This document shows positions 16,269-24,296 of a stretch of 64,000 nucleotides of DNA, one piece after another. The notes under the pieces are model-generated. The model saw only the letters and a list, made by a program, of their open reading frames with translations, was not told where the DNA came from and ran no database searches. The DNA is taken from positions 186,001-250,000 of the forward strand of contig NZ_JBNAGF010000006.1 of the NCBI RefSeq assembly GCF_049801055.1. The letters run 5' to 3'. This DNA is from JBNAGF01 sp049801055. GTDB taxonomy: Bacteria; Pseudomonadota; Alphaproteobacteria; Rhodobacterales; Rhodobacteraceae. How positions within the stretch are numbered: the first letter of the stretch is position 1; the number at the start of each line of letters is the position of its first letter. A program made the position numbers and the translations under genes.

Positions 16269-16359
16269 CCACAGAAAGCTGTGGCGCGGCAATTTCTCGG
16301 GTAGGATAGGCTTGCAAAATTCACCTGAACAGAGGCAACATCTCAAAAAGGTTTTGCAA
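16269..16359. promoter_or_regulatory. Dyads in the mmsA-lysR divergent promoter region
   Basis: CCACAG (16269-16274) and CTGTGG (16279-16284) form a perfect inverted repeat with a 4-base spacer, 26 bases upstream of mmsA. Further on, TTGCAAAA (16312-16319) and TTTTGCAA (16352-16359) form an inverted pair whose centres are 40 bp apart, about four helical turns. These are plausible binding sites for the divergent LysR protein, but no match to a described operator is claimed. Confidence 0.4.
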
Positions 16360-16382
16360 TTCCGCAGAGAGAAGAGGGCACA

Positions 16383-17279
16383 ATGGATCCGCATTGGGAC
16401 GATATGAAGGTATTTCTGGCAGTGGCGCGCGAAGAAAGCCTTTCCGGTGCGGGGCGTATCCTGAAACTGGATCCGGCCACGGTAGGGCGGCGGATTGCCC
16501 GGCTCGAAGCCTCGATGGAGACCTCGCTGTTCGTCAAATCGCCTCAGGGCTATGCCCTGAGCGCCGCCGGAGAGCGTCTGCTTGTCCACGGAGAACAGGC
16601 CGAACAGGCGATGAGGGCCGCAGGCGAGGCGTTGGCTGGACCCAGCGACACCCTGTCGGGTCAAATCCGAATCGGCGCACCTGACGGCTGTGCCAATTAC
16701 CTCTTGCCGCAGGTCTGTTCGCGGATCGCATCAGAAAACCCGGATCTGGACATCCAGATCGTTGCCCAGCCACGGGTGGTCAATCTGTCGCGGCGTGAGG
16801 CGGATATGGCGATCACGGTGAGCCCTCCCACCGCCGGACAGCTGCTGGTGCAGAAGATAACCGACTACAAGCTGCATCTGGTCGCCTCGCGGCGTTATCT
16901 GGTGAACAGTGACCCCATCAACGGGCCCGAAGACCTGATCGGGCGCCCGTTCATCGGCTATATCCCTGACATGATTTTCGATGCAGAGCTCGACTATCTC
17001 AACGAATTGGGGGTCAAAAGAGTTCAATTGGCGTCGAATTCGGTGCCTGTCCAGTTGAAGCTGGTGGTGCAGGGGGCAGGGCTGGCAGTGGCGCATGATT
17101 TCACCATCCCCTCGCACAGGCCGTTGCGTAAAGTGCTGGCCGACGAGATCAGCCTGACCCGAAGCTTTTATCTGGTCCGTCATCAGGGGGACCAGCGCAG
17201 CGAACGGCTCAATCGCTTTGCCGAGGCGCTTGTGGATGGCCTGCGCGAAGAGGTCGCGAGGCTTGAAAACCCCGGTTGA
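16383..17279 (+). CDS. LysR family transcriptional regulator (divergent from mmsA)
   Basis: A 298-residue LysR-type protein: N-terminal winged helix-turn-helix (about 5-65, with LSGAGRILKLDPATVGRRIARLEASM) followed by a periplasmic-binding-like effector domain (GQIRIGAPDGCANYLLP onward). The start ATG 16383 gives the usual N-terminus. Divergence from mmsA across 139 bases with dyads suggests it controls mmsA, possibly sensing a valine-pathway intermediate; that link is inferred. Confidence 0.88.
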   Translation: MDPHWDDMKVFLAVAREESLSGAGRILKLDPATVGRRIARLEASMETSLFVKSPQGYALSAAGERLLVHGEQAEQAMRAAGEALAGPSDTLSGQIRIGAPDGCANYLLPQVCSRIASENPDLDIQIVAQPRVVNLSRREADMAITVSPPTAGQLLVQKITDYKLHLVASRRYLVNSDPINGPEDLIGRPFIGYIPDMIFDAELDYLNELGVKRVQLASNSVPVQLKLVVQGAGLAVAHDFTIPSHRPLRKVLADEISLTRSFYLVRHQGDQRSERLNRFAEALVDGLREEVARLENPG

Positions 17280-17339
17280 CTTGATCATTCATTACGGCAA
17301 CGCTTTTCGAAACGACAGAATTTCGTGGAGGTATTGCGT

Positions 17340-17777
17340 ATGCTGGTCCAGCAGATCTTGAAGTCCAAAGCCGGTTCCGGAGTTGTGACATTGGCCCCGG
17401 ATGCAAAGGTCTCGGATGCCGCCCGGATCCTGTCGGAAAAGCGTATCGGCACCGTTGTTGTCTCATCCGATGACGGCCAGACCGCCGACGGCATCCTATC
17501 TGAGCGCGATATCGTGCGGGAACTGGCCAAAGAGGGAAGTGGCTGTCTCGACCAGAGTGTCAGCGCCTACATGACGACCAAACTGGTAACGTGCACCCGC
17601 GAGGATAGCGCCGAAGATGTGCTGACACGAATGACCGAAGGTCGGTTTCGCCACATGCCGGTTGTCGAGGATGGCAAACTGGTTGGTATCGTGACCTTGG
17701 GCGATGCGGTCAAGGCACAGCTTTCGCAACTGGCCATGGAAAAGGACGCGCTGCAAGGCATGATCATGGGCCACTGA
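17340..17777 (+). CDS. CBS domain-pair protein
   Basis: The 145-residue protein is almost entirely two CBS motifs: about residues 8-65 (VVTLAPDAKVSDAARILSEK...GILSERDIVREL) and about 75-130 (TKLVTCTREDSAEDVLTRMT...GIVTLGDAVKAQL). CBS pairs bind adenosine nucleotides and act as sensors. Nothing else is attached, so a partner must act with it. A GGAGG eight bases before the ATG at 17340 fixes the start over an upstream GTG. Confidence 0.88.
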   Translation: MLVQQILKSKAGSGVVTLAPDAKVSDAARILSEKRIGTVVVSSDDGQTADGILSERDIVRELAKEGSGCLDQSVSAYMTTKLVTCTREDSAEDVLTRMTEGRFRHMPVVEDGKLVGIVTLGDAVKAQLSQLAMEKDALQGMIMGH

Positions 17778-17898
17778 TACCTGAACGTCCGAAACCGCGA
17801 ACCAATCAAACTGGGACAGGGACGCCAGTGGCGGCTTTCGGGGCTTTGCGCGTATAGACCTGCCCCGACGGAGCAAGACAAGAGTTTAGAGGAGCATT

Positions 17899-18390
17899 AT
17901 GAGAACCGCATTGTATCCGGGAACCTTTGATCCGATCACACTGGGGCATATCGACATTATCCGGCGGGCTGCAGCACTCGTCGACAAGCTGGTTATCGGG
18001 GTGGCGATAAACCGGGACAAGGGTCCGCTTTTTTCGCTCGAGGAGCGGGTGGCGATGATCGAAGCTGAATGCGTCGAACTGTCGGCGCAAACTGGTACCG
18101 AAATCGTGGCCCATCCGTTCGAGAACCTGCTAATCGATTGCGCCCATGATGTCGGCGCCCAGATCATCGTGCGGGGCCTGCGCGCGGTCGCGGATTTTGA
18201 ATATGAATTCCAGATGGTCGGAATGAACCGGGCGTTGGACGATAGTGTCGAAACGGTGTTCCTGATGGCTGATGCGCGCCGGCAGGCCATCGCGAGCAAA
18301 TTGGTCAAGGAAATTGCACGGCTCGGCGGAGATGTGTCGAAATTCGTCACGCCACCGGTTCACGCCGCGCTAGAGGACAGGTTGGGCTGA
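17899..18390 (+). CDS. coaD: Phosphopantetheine adenylyltransferase
   Basis: CoaD transfers AMP from ATP to 4'-phosphopantetheine, the fourth step of coenzyme A synthesis. The 163-residue protein has the nucleotidyltransferase motif YPGTFDPITLGH (residues 6-17), then VRGLRAVADFEYEFQM (about 91-106) and ISSxxVRE-type residues replaced by the usual IASKLVKEIARLGGDV. Length is normal. An AGAGGAG lies just before the ATG. It stands alone between the CBS gene and a convergent small membrane protein. Confidence 0.95.
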   Translation: MRTALYPGTFDPITLGHIDIIRRAAALVDKLVIGVAINRDKGPLFSLEERVAMIEAECVELSAQTGTEIVAHPFENLLIDCAHDVGAQIIVRGLRAVADFEYEFQMVGMNRALDDSVETVFLMADARRQAIASKLVKEIARLGGDVSKFVTPPVHAALEDRLG

Positions 18391-18448
18391 TGCTCTGCTT
18401 GTCTGGCAGAGCAGGATGCGGTCAGATATCCGGCAGGTCAGTTGAGAT

Positions 18449-18592
18449 TCAGCGCCAAAAAGCGATCCATTCGAGGAACTCAAAAAGCTTCTTTCCCAGA
18501 AAGATCAGGTGCTCGGTGCCAAAGAAGGCAACATCGATGACCAGCGCGGCGATGATGAAAGACCCGAGCCAAATTGCGATCTGATTGGTCAT
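18449..18592 (-). CDS. 47-residue membrane protein downstream of gap
   Basis: From ATG 18592 the frame encodes 47 residues beginning MTNQIAIWLGSFIIAALVID and ending with EFLEWIAFWR. One membrane helix (about 6-30) is followed by an amphipathic, Phe/Trp-rich helix. It lies just past the gap terminator on the same strand. The composition looks like a real small inner-membrane protein, but there is only a weak GGAACA ribosome-binding site and no known function. Confidence 0.6.
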   Translation of the reverse strand: MTNQIAIWLGSFIIAALVIDVAFFGTEHLIFLGKKLFEFLEWIAFWR

Positions 18593-18609
18593 GCTGTTCC
18601 GGTTCCAAG

Positions 18610-18642
18610 AAAAACGCCCGCCCAGATAACCTGAGCGGGCGT
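18610..18642 (-). terminator. Intrinsic terminator of gap
   Basis: Read leftward, ACGCCCGC (18642-18635) pairs with GCGGGCGT (18621-18614), with CAG/CTG pairing inside, and a TTTTT run follows. It lies 27 bases after the gap stop and upstream of the 47-residue gene. Confidence 0.8.
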
Positions 18643-18668
18643 CTGATCTCAAGCGGTTAGGGCGCGGA

Positions 18669-19670
18669 TCAGCCCAGCTTGCCCATGGCAACGGCCACAT
18701 CGGCCATACGCACCGAGAAGCCCCATTCGTTGTCGTACCACGCCAGGATCCGGACCATGCGGTCATCCACAACGCGGGTCTGGTCCGGGGCAAAGATCGA
18801 GCTTTCCGGAGTGTGGTTGAAATCGGTCGAAACCAGCGGCGCGGGCTCATAGCCCAGAACACCTTTCATGGCGCCCTCTGCAGCGGCTTTTGCCGCTTCG
18901 TTGATTTCTTCGGCGGTCACATTGCGCGCGGCGCGGAAGGTCAGGTCAACAGCCGAGACATTCGGGGTCGGCACGCGAATTGCCGATCCGTCCAGTCGGC
19001 CTTTGAGGCCCGGCAGAACCTCTCCCAGCGCCTTGGCGGCTCCGGTCGAGGTCGGGATCATCGACATGGCCGCGGCACGGGCGCGGTAAAGGTCCTTGTG
19101 GCGGCGGTCCAGCGTCGGCTGGTCACCGGTATAGGCATGGATGGTGGTCATGATGCCGTGCTCGATGCCCACGGCCTCGTCCAGCACTTTGGCGATCGGA
19201 GCAAGGCAGTTCGTGGTGCACGAACCGTTGGAAATCATCGTGTGACCGGCTTCGAGTTCGTTGTCGTTGACACCAAAGACGATCGTCTTGTCGACGTTCT
19301 TGCCCGGTGCCGACAGCAGAACCTTCTTGGCGCCGCGATCAAGATGCACATTTGCCTTGGTGCCGTCGTTGAATTTGCCGGTGCATTCCAACACCACATC
19401 GCAACCCGACCAGTCCAGCTCGTTCAGGTCATAGGTCGAGAACATCTGCATGTCGCCGCGGCCCAGGTTCATGGTGCCGTCGCCGATGGTAACCTCGCCG
19501 GGGAAGCGGCCATGAACACTGTCATACTTGATCAGGTGGGCGGCGGTTTCCAGCGGGCCGGTTGCGTTGACCTTGATCACCTCGATGTCGTCGCGGCCCG
19601 AGGCTGCGATATGCGACAGGGTACAGCGGCCGATGCGGCCAAATCCGTTGATGCCAACCTTGATGGTCAT
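18669..19670 (-). CDS. gap: Glyceraldehyde-3-phosphate dehydrogenase
   Basis: This 333-residue glycolytic and gluconeogenic enzyme has the nucleotide fold GINGFGRIGR (6-15), CTGKF, and the active site SNGSCTTNCLAP with Cys151 as nucleophile; His is in TTIHAYTGDQ. The residue after Asn35, normally an Asp that favours NAD, is Ala36 (VNATGPL), a change compatible with NADP use. TGGAGA precedes the ATG. A perfect 12-bp dyad 86-120 bases upstream may be its operator, and a terminator follows. Confidence 0.95.
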   Translation of the reverse strand: MTIKVGINGFGRIGRCTLSHIAASGRDDIEVIKVNATGPLETAAHLIKYDSVHGRFPGEVTIGDGTMNLGRGDMQMFSTYDLNELDWSGCDVVLECTGKFNDGTKANVHLDRGAKKVLLSAPGKNVDKTIVFGVNDNELEAGHTMISNGSCTTNCLAPIAKVLDEAVGIEHGIMTTIHAYTGDQPTLDRRHKDLYRARAAAMSMIPTSTGAAKALGEVLPGLKGRLDGSAIRVPTPNVSAVDLTFRAARNVTAEEINEAAKAAAEGAMKGVLGYEPAPLVSTDFNHTPESSIFAPDQTRVVDDRMVRILAWYDNEWGFSVRMADVAVAMGKLG

Positions 19671-20055
19671 GATGCGTCTCCAAACTCGTGCGGGTTGCGG
19701 GCGATATAGACGGGCAGGCGGGGTTCAGAAAGGGCAAAAGCGCCGCATTAATAACCTGTTAGCGCAAACTTGGCGCGGTTGCGCTAACAGGGCAGTCTTT
19801 GCGGCCATTCGAAGTGAACCCGTCAAGGCGCATCGATCCGGAATCCTGTCTCGGACTTGCCAGAGCGGTGGAGATTGCGCGGGGGCCTGCCTGAGTATTT
19901 CCAAGCGCGCAAACCGCTGCTTGTGGTTTTCCGCAAGTTTTTCCTTTGCTGACCTTGCATGGCAAATCCCGCGGACGAGGGCTTAACCTGCATCGCATTC
20001 CCGGCTATGAATTGGCAGGATCGGGATCCGGCAAATCAGTCTTAGGGGCGAACAC
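19671..20055. other. Intergenic region between divergent gap and DUF808 gene
   Basis: This 385-base gap carries the leftward gap promoter and the rightward DUF808 promoter. The outstanding element is the dyad at 19756-19790. TTAA-N7-TTAG at 19748-19762 overlaps its left arm and resembles a CtrA site (TTAA-N7-TTAA) with one mismatch. From 19791 to 20055 I see no gene, repeat or strong hairpin. Confidence 0.5.
19756..19790. promoter_or_regulatory. Perfect 12-bp inverted repeat, LacI-type operator candidate, upstream of gap
   Basis: CTGTTAGCGCAA (19756-19767) and TTGCGCTAACAG (19779-19790) are exact inverted copies separated by 11 bases. Each arm is itself a partial match to TGTTAGCGCTAACA, a form typical of LacI-family operators with a central CG. 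In Rhodobacteraceae the LacI-family protein CceR controls central carbon genes, which makes it a candidate; I cannot confirm its exact consensus from memory. Confidence 0.55.
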
Positions 20056-21027
20056 ATGAGCGGACTTCTGGCTTTGCTGGACGATGTGGCGGGGATCGCC
20101 AAGGTGGCGGCGGCATCGGTTGACGATGTGGCGGCAGCGGCGGGCAAGGCCGGGGCCAAGACCGCCGGAGTGATCATCGACGACGCCGCCGTGACCCCGA
20201 AATATGTGCAGGGATTCGCCCCGGCACGGGAACTTCCGATCATCTGGCGGATTGCCCGGGGATCCATATTCAACAAGCTGGTGCTGCTCTTGCCTGTGGC
20301 GATGCTGCTGGCGAATTTCGCCCCGTGGATGATCACGCCTCTGCTCATGCTGGGCGGGTCATATTTGTGTTTCGAGGGCGCCGAAAAGATCTTTCACGTC
20401 CTGTTCCCCCATGGTGACAAACACATCGAACAGGACATGTCGATTCAGGATCCGGGACATCTGGAAGAGAAGAAGGTCAAAGGGGCCATCAAGACCGATT
20501 TCATCCTGTCGGCCGAGATTATGACGATTGCCCTGTCGGCCATCGAGGCCCCGAATGTCTGGATGCAGGCCGCGACGCTGGCGGTTGTCGGTCTGGGTGT
20601 GACCATTGCTGTTTACGGGTCTGTTGCGTTGATCGTGAAGATGGACGATGTCGGGCTGTTTCTTGCCAACAACTCACGCACAGGAATTGGACGCGGACTT
20701 GGCCGGGGGCTTGTGCGGTTCATGCCGGTGCTGCTCAAGATCCTGTCGATCGTTGGCACTGCCGCGATGCTGTGGGTGGGTGGATCGATCTTGGTTCATG
20801 GTCTCGAAGAGCTTGGCTTTGGCTGGCTGGGCCATCACATCCACGACATCGCCTATGCCGTTGGTCACTCCGTTCCTGCCGGGTGGACAGCGGTGGTCGA
20901 GTGGATCGCCAAGGCAACGATGGATGGTGTTCTGGGGCTGGCTTGGGGGATGGTTCTGATCCCGCTGACCACCAAGATCATCCTGCCGCTCTGGAGCACC
21001 GTCTCCGGCAAACCGGCCGCGCATTGA
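20056..21027 (+). CDS. DUF808 family membrane protein (YedI-like)
   Basis: The 323-residue protein has the DUF808 hallmarks: N-terminal LLALLDDVAGIAKVAAASVDD, the DDAAVTPKYVQG motif (about 42-54), GSYLCFEGAEKI (about 97-108), and at least five membrane segments, ending in a long helix (GLAWGMVLIPLTTKIILPLW). This is a widespread inner-membrane family with no established function. It is monocistronic by spacing. Confidence 0.88.
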   Translation: MSGLLALLDDVAGIAKVAAASVDDVAAAAGKAGAKTAGVIIDDAAVTPKYVQGFAPARELPIIWRIARGSIFNKLVLLLPVAMLLANFAPWMITPLLMLGGSYLCFEGAEKIFHVLFPHGDKHIEQDMSIQDPGHLEEKKVKGAIKTDFILSAEIMTIALSAIEAPNVWMQAATLAVVGLGVTIAVYGSVALIVKMDDVGLFLANNSRTGIGRGLGRGLVRFMPVLLKILSIVGTAAMLWVGGSILVHGLEELGFGWLGHHIHDIAYAVGHSVPAGWTAVVEWIAKATMDGVLGLAWGMVLIPLTTKIILPLWSTVSGKPAAH

Positions 21028-21113
21028 CGGCCTGTAATTCCGTGACGTGAGGTTATCGCTGGCCGGGTCGGGTTCCACCGATATTGTCGGCCGGGTGAGA
21101 CAGGAGGACACGC

Positions 21114-21914
21114 ATGGCCGGGCTATTGCTTTCCGAGGTTCTGAATGCGGCTGAACCCCTCGATGGCGGGTTGAGCTTTCCGGTTCCTGCGAACTGGACG
21201 CAGGGCAGGACCGCCTATGGCGGTTTTACGTCGGCGCTTTTACTGGCTGCGGCCCGGCGTGGTCACGAAGACCTGCCGCCGCTGCGGTCGGCGCTGATCA
21301 ATTTCACGGCTCCGGTCGCAGAACCGCCGACGATCAGGGCGGAAACCCTGCGGCAGGGCCGGAACGTGACCACGGTGAACGCCCGCGCCGAAATCGGTGG
21401 TAAGGTCGCTGCTGCGGCAATGTTTTCTTTTGGCCGGGCGCAGAAAAGTCAGGTGGCGTTTGGGTTGAAGGCACCCAAAGCGGACGCCCCCGAGGACGCA
21501 GCGGCCTATCTATCCCCCGGTGCTCAGCGCCGCGCTGCGACATTCTTTGAGAATTTCGAGATGCGGATGATCGAAGGTGATCTGCCGTTTTCCGGCTCGG
21601 ATCGCGGCTATTTGCGGGTTTGGGCACGCCATCGGGATCCGGAGATGCATGGCAGTATTGAGGGGCTGATCGCTATTGCTGATCTGTTGCCGCCAGCCGT
21701 GTTCCCGATGCTCAGCCAGCCGGGACCGAATTCTTCGGTGAACTGGATCTGCAACCTGCTGGCCGATGCTCCCCGAACCCGCGATGGGTGGTGGATGGTC
21801 GAAAGCAAACTGACCGCAGGAAGCGATGGTTACAGTTCGCAGGTCATGCGAATGTGGAACACTGACGGGGATCTGGTGGTCGACGGGATGCAGTCGGTGG
21901 TGATTTTCGTCTGA
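21114..21914 (+). CDS. Acyl-CoA thioesterase-like protein (double hotdog)
   Basis: At 266 residues this fits the TesB-type thioesterase family with two hotdog repeats. GRTAYGGFTSALLLAAARRG (about 30-49) corresponds to the first hotdog helix, and the C-terminal half contains SSVNWICNLL and YSSQVMRMWNTDGDLVVDGMQSV, the usual second-hotdog end. It would hydrolyse acyl-CoA thioesters in the cytoplasm; chain length is unknown. It lies 86 bases after the DUF808 gene and converges on tkt. Confidence 0.82.
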   Translation: MAGLLLSEVLNAAEPLDGGLSFPVPANWTQGRTAYGGFTSALLLAAARRGHEDLPPLRSALINFTAPVAEPPTIRAETLRQGRNVTTVNARAEIGGKVAAAAMFSFGRAQKSQVAFGLKAPKADAPEDAAAYLSPGAQRRAATFFENFEMRMIEGDLPFSGSDRGYLRVWARHRDPEMHGSIEGLIAIADLLPPAVFPMLSQPGPNSSVNWICNLLADAPRTRDGWWMVESKLTAGSDGYSSQVMRMWNTDGDLVVDGMQSVVIFV

Positions 21915-21941
21915 GCGACGATCCGGTCAAAAAAGATTCTG

Positions 21942-21973
21942 AAAAAGAAAAGCCCCGGCGCTTGGCCGGGGCT
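21942..21973 (-). terminator. Intrinsic terminator of tkt
   Basis: AGCCCCGGC (21951-21959) and GCCGGGGCT (21965-21973) make a perfect 9-bp stem with a 5-nt loop. Leftward it is followed by TTTTCTTTTTC, a good termination tail, 25 bases after the tkt stop. Confidence 0.8.
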
Positions 21974-21997
21974 GCGTAGCGCTTTCTTGGCCGGATA

Positions 21998-24019
21998 TCA
22001 GCCCAGCAGGTCCTTGACCTTTGCGACGGTGGCCGCAGCGGTGATGCCGAATTTCTCGTAGAGTTCGCCGGCCGGTGCAGAGGCACCAAAGCGGTCCATG
22101 CCGATGAAACCGGCCTTAGCTTCGCGTCCGCGTTCACCCAGCAGCCAGCGATCCCAGCCGCCATCGCGGACAGCCGCCTCGATGCCAACGCGGACCGGGC
22201 CTGCCGGCAGCACGCGCTTGCGATAGGCTTCGTCCTGTTCGGCGAACAGTTCCATGCAAGGCATCGAGACCACGCGGACACCGATCCCTTCGGCTTCGAG
22301 CAGCGCCTTGGCTTCCAGTGCGATGGCCACTTCGGAACCGGTTGCGATCAGGATCGCCCGGCGCTTGTTCTCGGCATCGGCCAGCACATAGCCGCCCTGA
22401 GCGGTCAGGTTCTTGGACTTGTGCTGGGTCCGCACAGTGGGCAGCCCCTGACGGGTCAGCGACAGCACCGAAGGGCTGTCCTTGAAGGTCAGCGCCAGCT
22501 CCCAGCTTTCCGCAGTTTCGACCGTGTCGGCGGGACGGAACACATAGGTGTTCGGGGTCGCGCGTGAAATTGCCAGATGTTCCACCGGCTGGTGGGTCGG
22601 ACCATCTTCGCCGAGACCGATCGAATCATGCGTCATTACAAAGACGCTGGGGATCTGCATCAGCGCGGCAAGGCGCATGGCGGGGCGGGCATAATCGGTA
22701 AAGCACATGAATGTGCCGCCATAGGGACGGATACCGCCATGCAGGGCCATGCCGTTCATTGCGGCGGCCATACCGTGTTCGCGGATACCCCAATGGATGT
22801 AGCGGCCCTTGCGATTCTCGGGCAGGAACACGCCGAGATCGCCGGTCTTGGTGTTGTTCGATCCGGTCAGATCGGCGGAACCGCCAACGGTCTCGGTCAT
22901 GATCGGATTGACCACTTCCAGCACTTTTTCCGACGCAGCGCGCGTGGCCAGCTTGGGCTGATCTTCGGCAACCTGCTTTTTGAGCGACCGGATTGCGCCG
23001 GACAGCTTCTTGGGCGCCTCGAACGCGTATTGACGGTTGAACTCGGCCTGCTTGCGCTCGGAGATCTCGGCAAAGCGGGCTTCCCATTCCACACGGTCGG
23101 CCGCGCCGCGGGCGCCGATGGCCTCCCACTCGGATTTCACGTCGGCGGGCACTTCAAAGGGGCCGTGATCCCAGCCATAGGCGCCTTTGGCGGCCAGCAG
23201 CTGGTCCCCGTCGGTGAGCGCACCGTGACCCTTGGAGGTGTCCTGCGCGGCATGGCCCAACGCGATATGCGTCTTGCAGGCAATCATCGACGGTTTCCGC
23301 GAGGTCTTGGCCTGGGTGATCGCGGCGTCGATGGCGCGCGGGTCATGCCCGTCAATCTCGATCACTTGCCAGCCCGAAGCCGTGAAACGACGCACTTGAT
23401 CGGTGCGGTCGGCAATGTCCACGGTGCCGTCGATGGTGATGTTGTTGTTGTCCCAGAACACGATCAGCTTGCCCAGTTCGTGCCGCCCGGCAAGGCCGAT
23501 CGCCTCTTGGCTGACGCCTTCCATCAGGCAGCCGTCACCGGCAATGACATAGGTATAGTGATCCACCACCTTCTTGCCGTAACGGGCGCGCTGGATTTCC
23601 TCTGCCATGGCAAAGCCCACGGCGTTGGAGATCCCCTGGCCAAGCGGGCCGGTTGTGGTCTCGATTCCCTTGGCGAGGAAATTCTCGGGGTGACCTGCGG
23701 TTTTTGCGCCCATCTGGCGGAAGTTCTTCACTTCTTCCAGAGTGATCTCGGGGTTTCCGGTCAGATAGAGCAGGGAGTAAAGAAGCATCGACCCGTGCCC
23801 TGCCGACAGGATGAACCGGTCGCGGTCCGGCCAGGTCGGATTGGCGGCGTCGAATTTCAGGTGCTTTTCGAACAGCACCGTTGCCACGTCGGCCATGCCC
23901 ATCGGCATGCCGGAATGGCCGGAATTGGCGGCGGCGACGGCATCCAGCGTCAGGGTGCGGATGGCGGTGGCTTTGGTCCAGTGATCGGGGTTTGCTTTGC
24001 GCAGGGCGGTCAGGTCCAC
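21998..24019 (-). CDS. tkt: Transketolase
   Basis: This 673-residue thiamine-diphosphate enzyme moves two-carbon units in the pentose phosphate and Calvin pathways. It shows GHSGMPMGMAD near 34, GHGSMLLYSL near 72, the cofactor-binding GDGCLMEGVSQEA near 156-168, HIALGHAAQDTSKGHG near 260, and the pyrimidine-domain stretch GIREHGMAAAMNGMALHGG near 408. Length is usual. No Calvin-cycle genes adjoin it, so a pentose-phosphate role is most likely. Confidence 0.97.
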   Translation of the reverse strand: MDLTALRKANPDHWTKATAIRTLTLDAVAAANSGHSGMPMGMADVATVLFEKHLKFDAANPTWPDRDRFILSAGHGSMLLYSLLYLTGNPEITLEEVKNFRQMGAKTAGHPENFLAKGIETTTGPLGQGISNAVGFAMAEEIQRARYGKKVVDHYTYVIAGDGCLMEGVSQEAIGLAGRHELGKLIVFWDNNNITIDGTVDIADRTDQVRRFTASGWQVIEIDGHDPRAIDAAITQAKTSRKPSMIACKTHIALGHAAQDTSKGHGALTDGDQLLAAKGAYGWDHGPFEVPADVKSEWEAIGARGAADRVEWEARFAEISERKQAEFNRQYAFEAPKKLSGAIRSLKKQVAEDQPKLATRAASEKVLEVVNPIMTETVGGSADLTGSNNTKTGDLGVFLPENRKGRYIHWGIREHGMAAAMNGMALHGGIRPYGGTFMCFTDYARPAMRLAALMQIPSVFVMTHDSIGLGEDGPTHQPVEHLAISRATPNTYVFRPADTVETAESWELALTFKDSPSVLSLTRQGLPTVRTQHKSKNLTAQGGYVLADAENKRRAILIATGSEVAIALEAKALLEAEGIGVRVVSMPCMELFAEQDEAYRKRVLPAGPVRVGIEAAVRDGGWDRWLLGERGREAKAGFIGMDRFGASAPAGELYEKFGITAAATVAKVKDLLG

Positions 24020-24151
24020 GGCAGATCATTCCTTTGGAAATCGGCAGATTGGCCGCTCAATACCAGCCATGCCCCAAATAGCAAGCACTAGCCTGCGCAT
24101 AGATGCGGATCACATCAGGTCAGGGCTGCAAGTGGTTGAAACCAAAGAGGG

Positions 24152-24162
24152 GGTAATTTACC
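24152..24162. promoter_or_regulatory. Short palindrome in the tkt-zauP divergent region
   Basis: GGTAATTTACC is a perfect 11-base palindrome, extended imperfectly by GAGG/CCTC on either side. It lies 133 bases upstream of tkt and 135 upstream of the coiled-coil gene. It could be an operator, but such short palindromes also occur by chance. Confidence 0.2.
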
Positions 24163-24296
24163 TCGGCATTGAGTAGACTGAACATCAGATCGGCCCGGAT
24201 CCGATTCGCCGCAGATGCAGGGTGGCGTGTTCCGGGGCGGTCGCGTGGAAAAACACGCGAAAGTGCAAGAACATAACGCACGGGAAGGTGAGGGGC

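Noticed and set aside
16244..16324. Upstream extension of mmsA by 27 residues
   Set aside because: The extension lacks a ribosome-binding site and covers the regulatory dyad; GGAGGAG before 16243 marks the real start.
22577..24091. Long open frame antisense to tkt (504 codons)
   Set aside because: Composition is that of a reverse-strand shadow (Gly/His/Arg-rich, no domain); tkt is unmistakable on the other strand.
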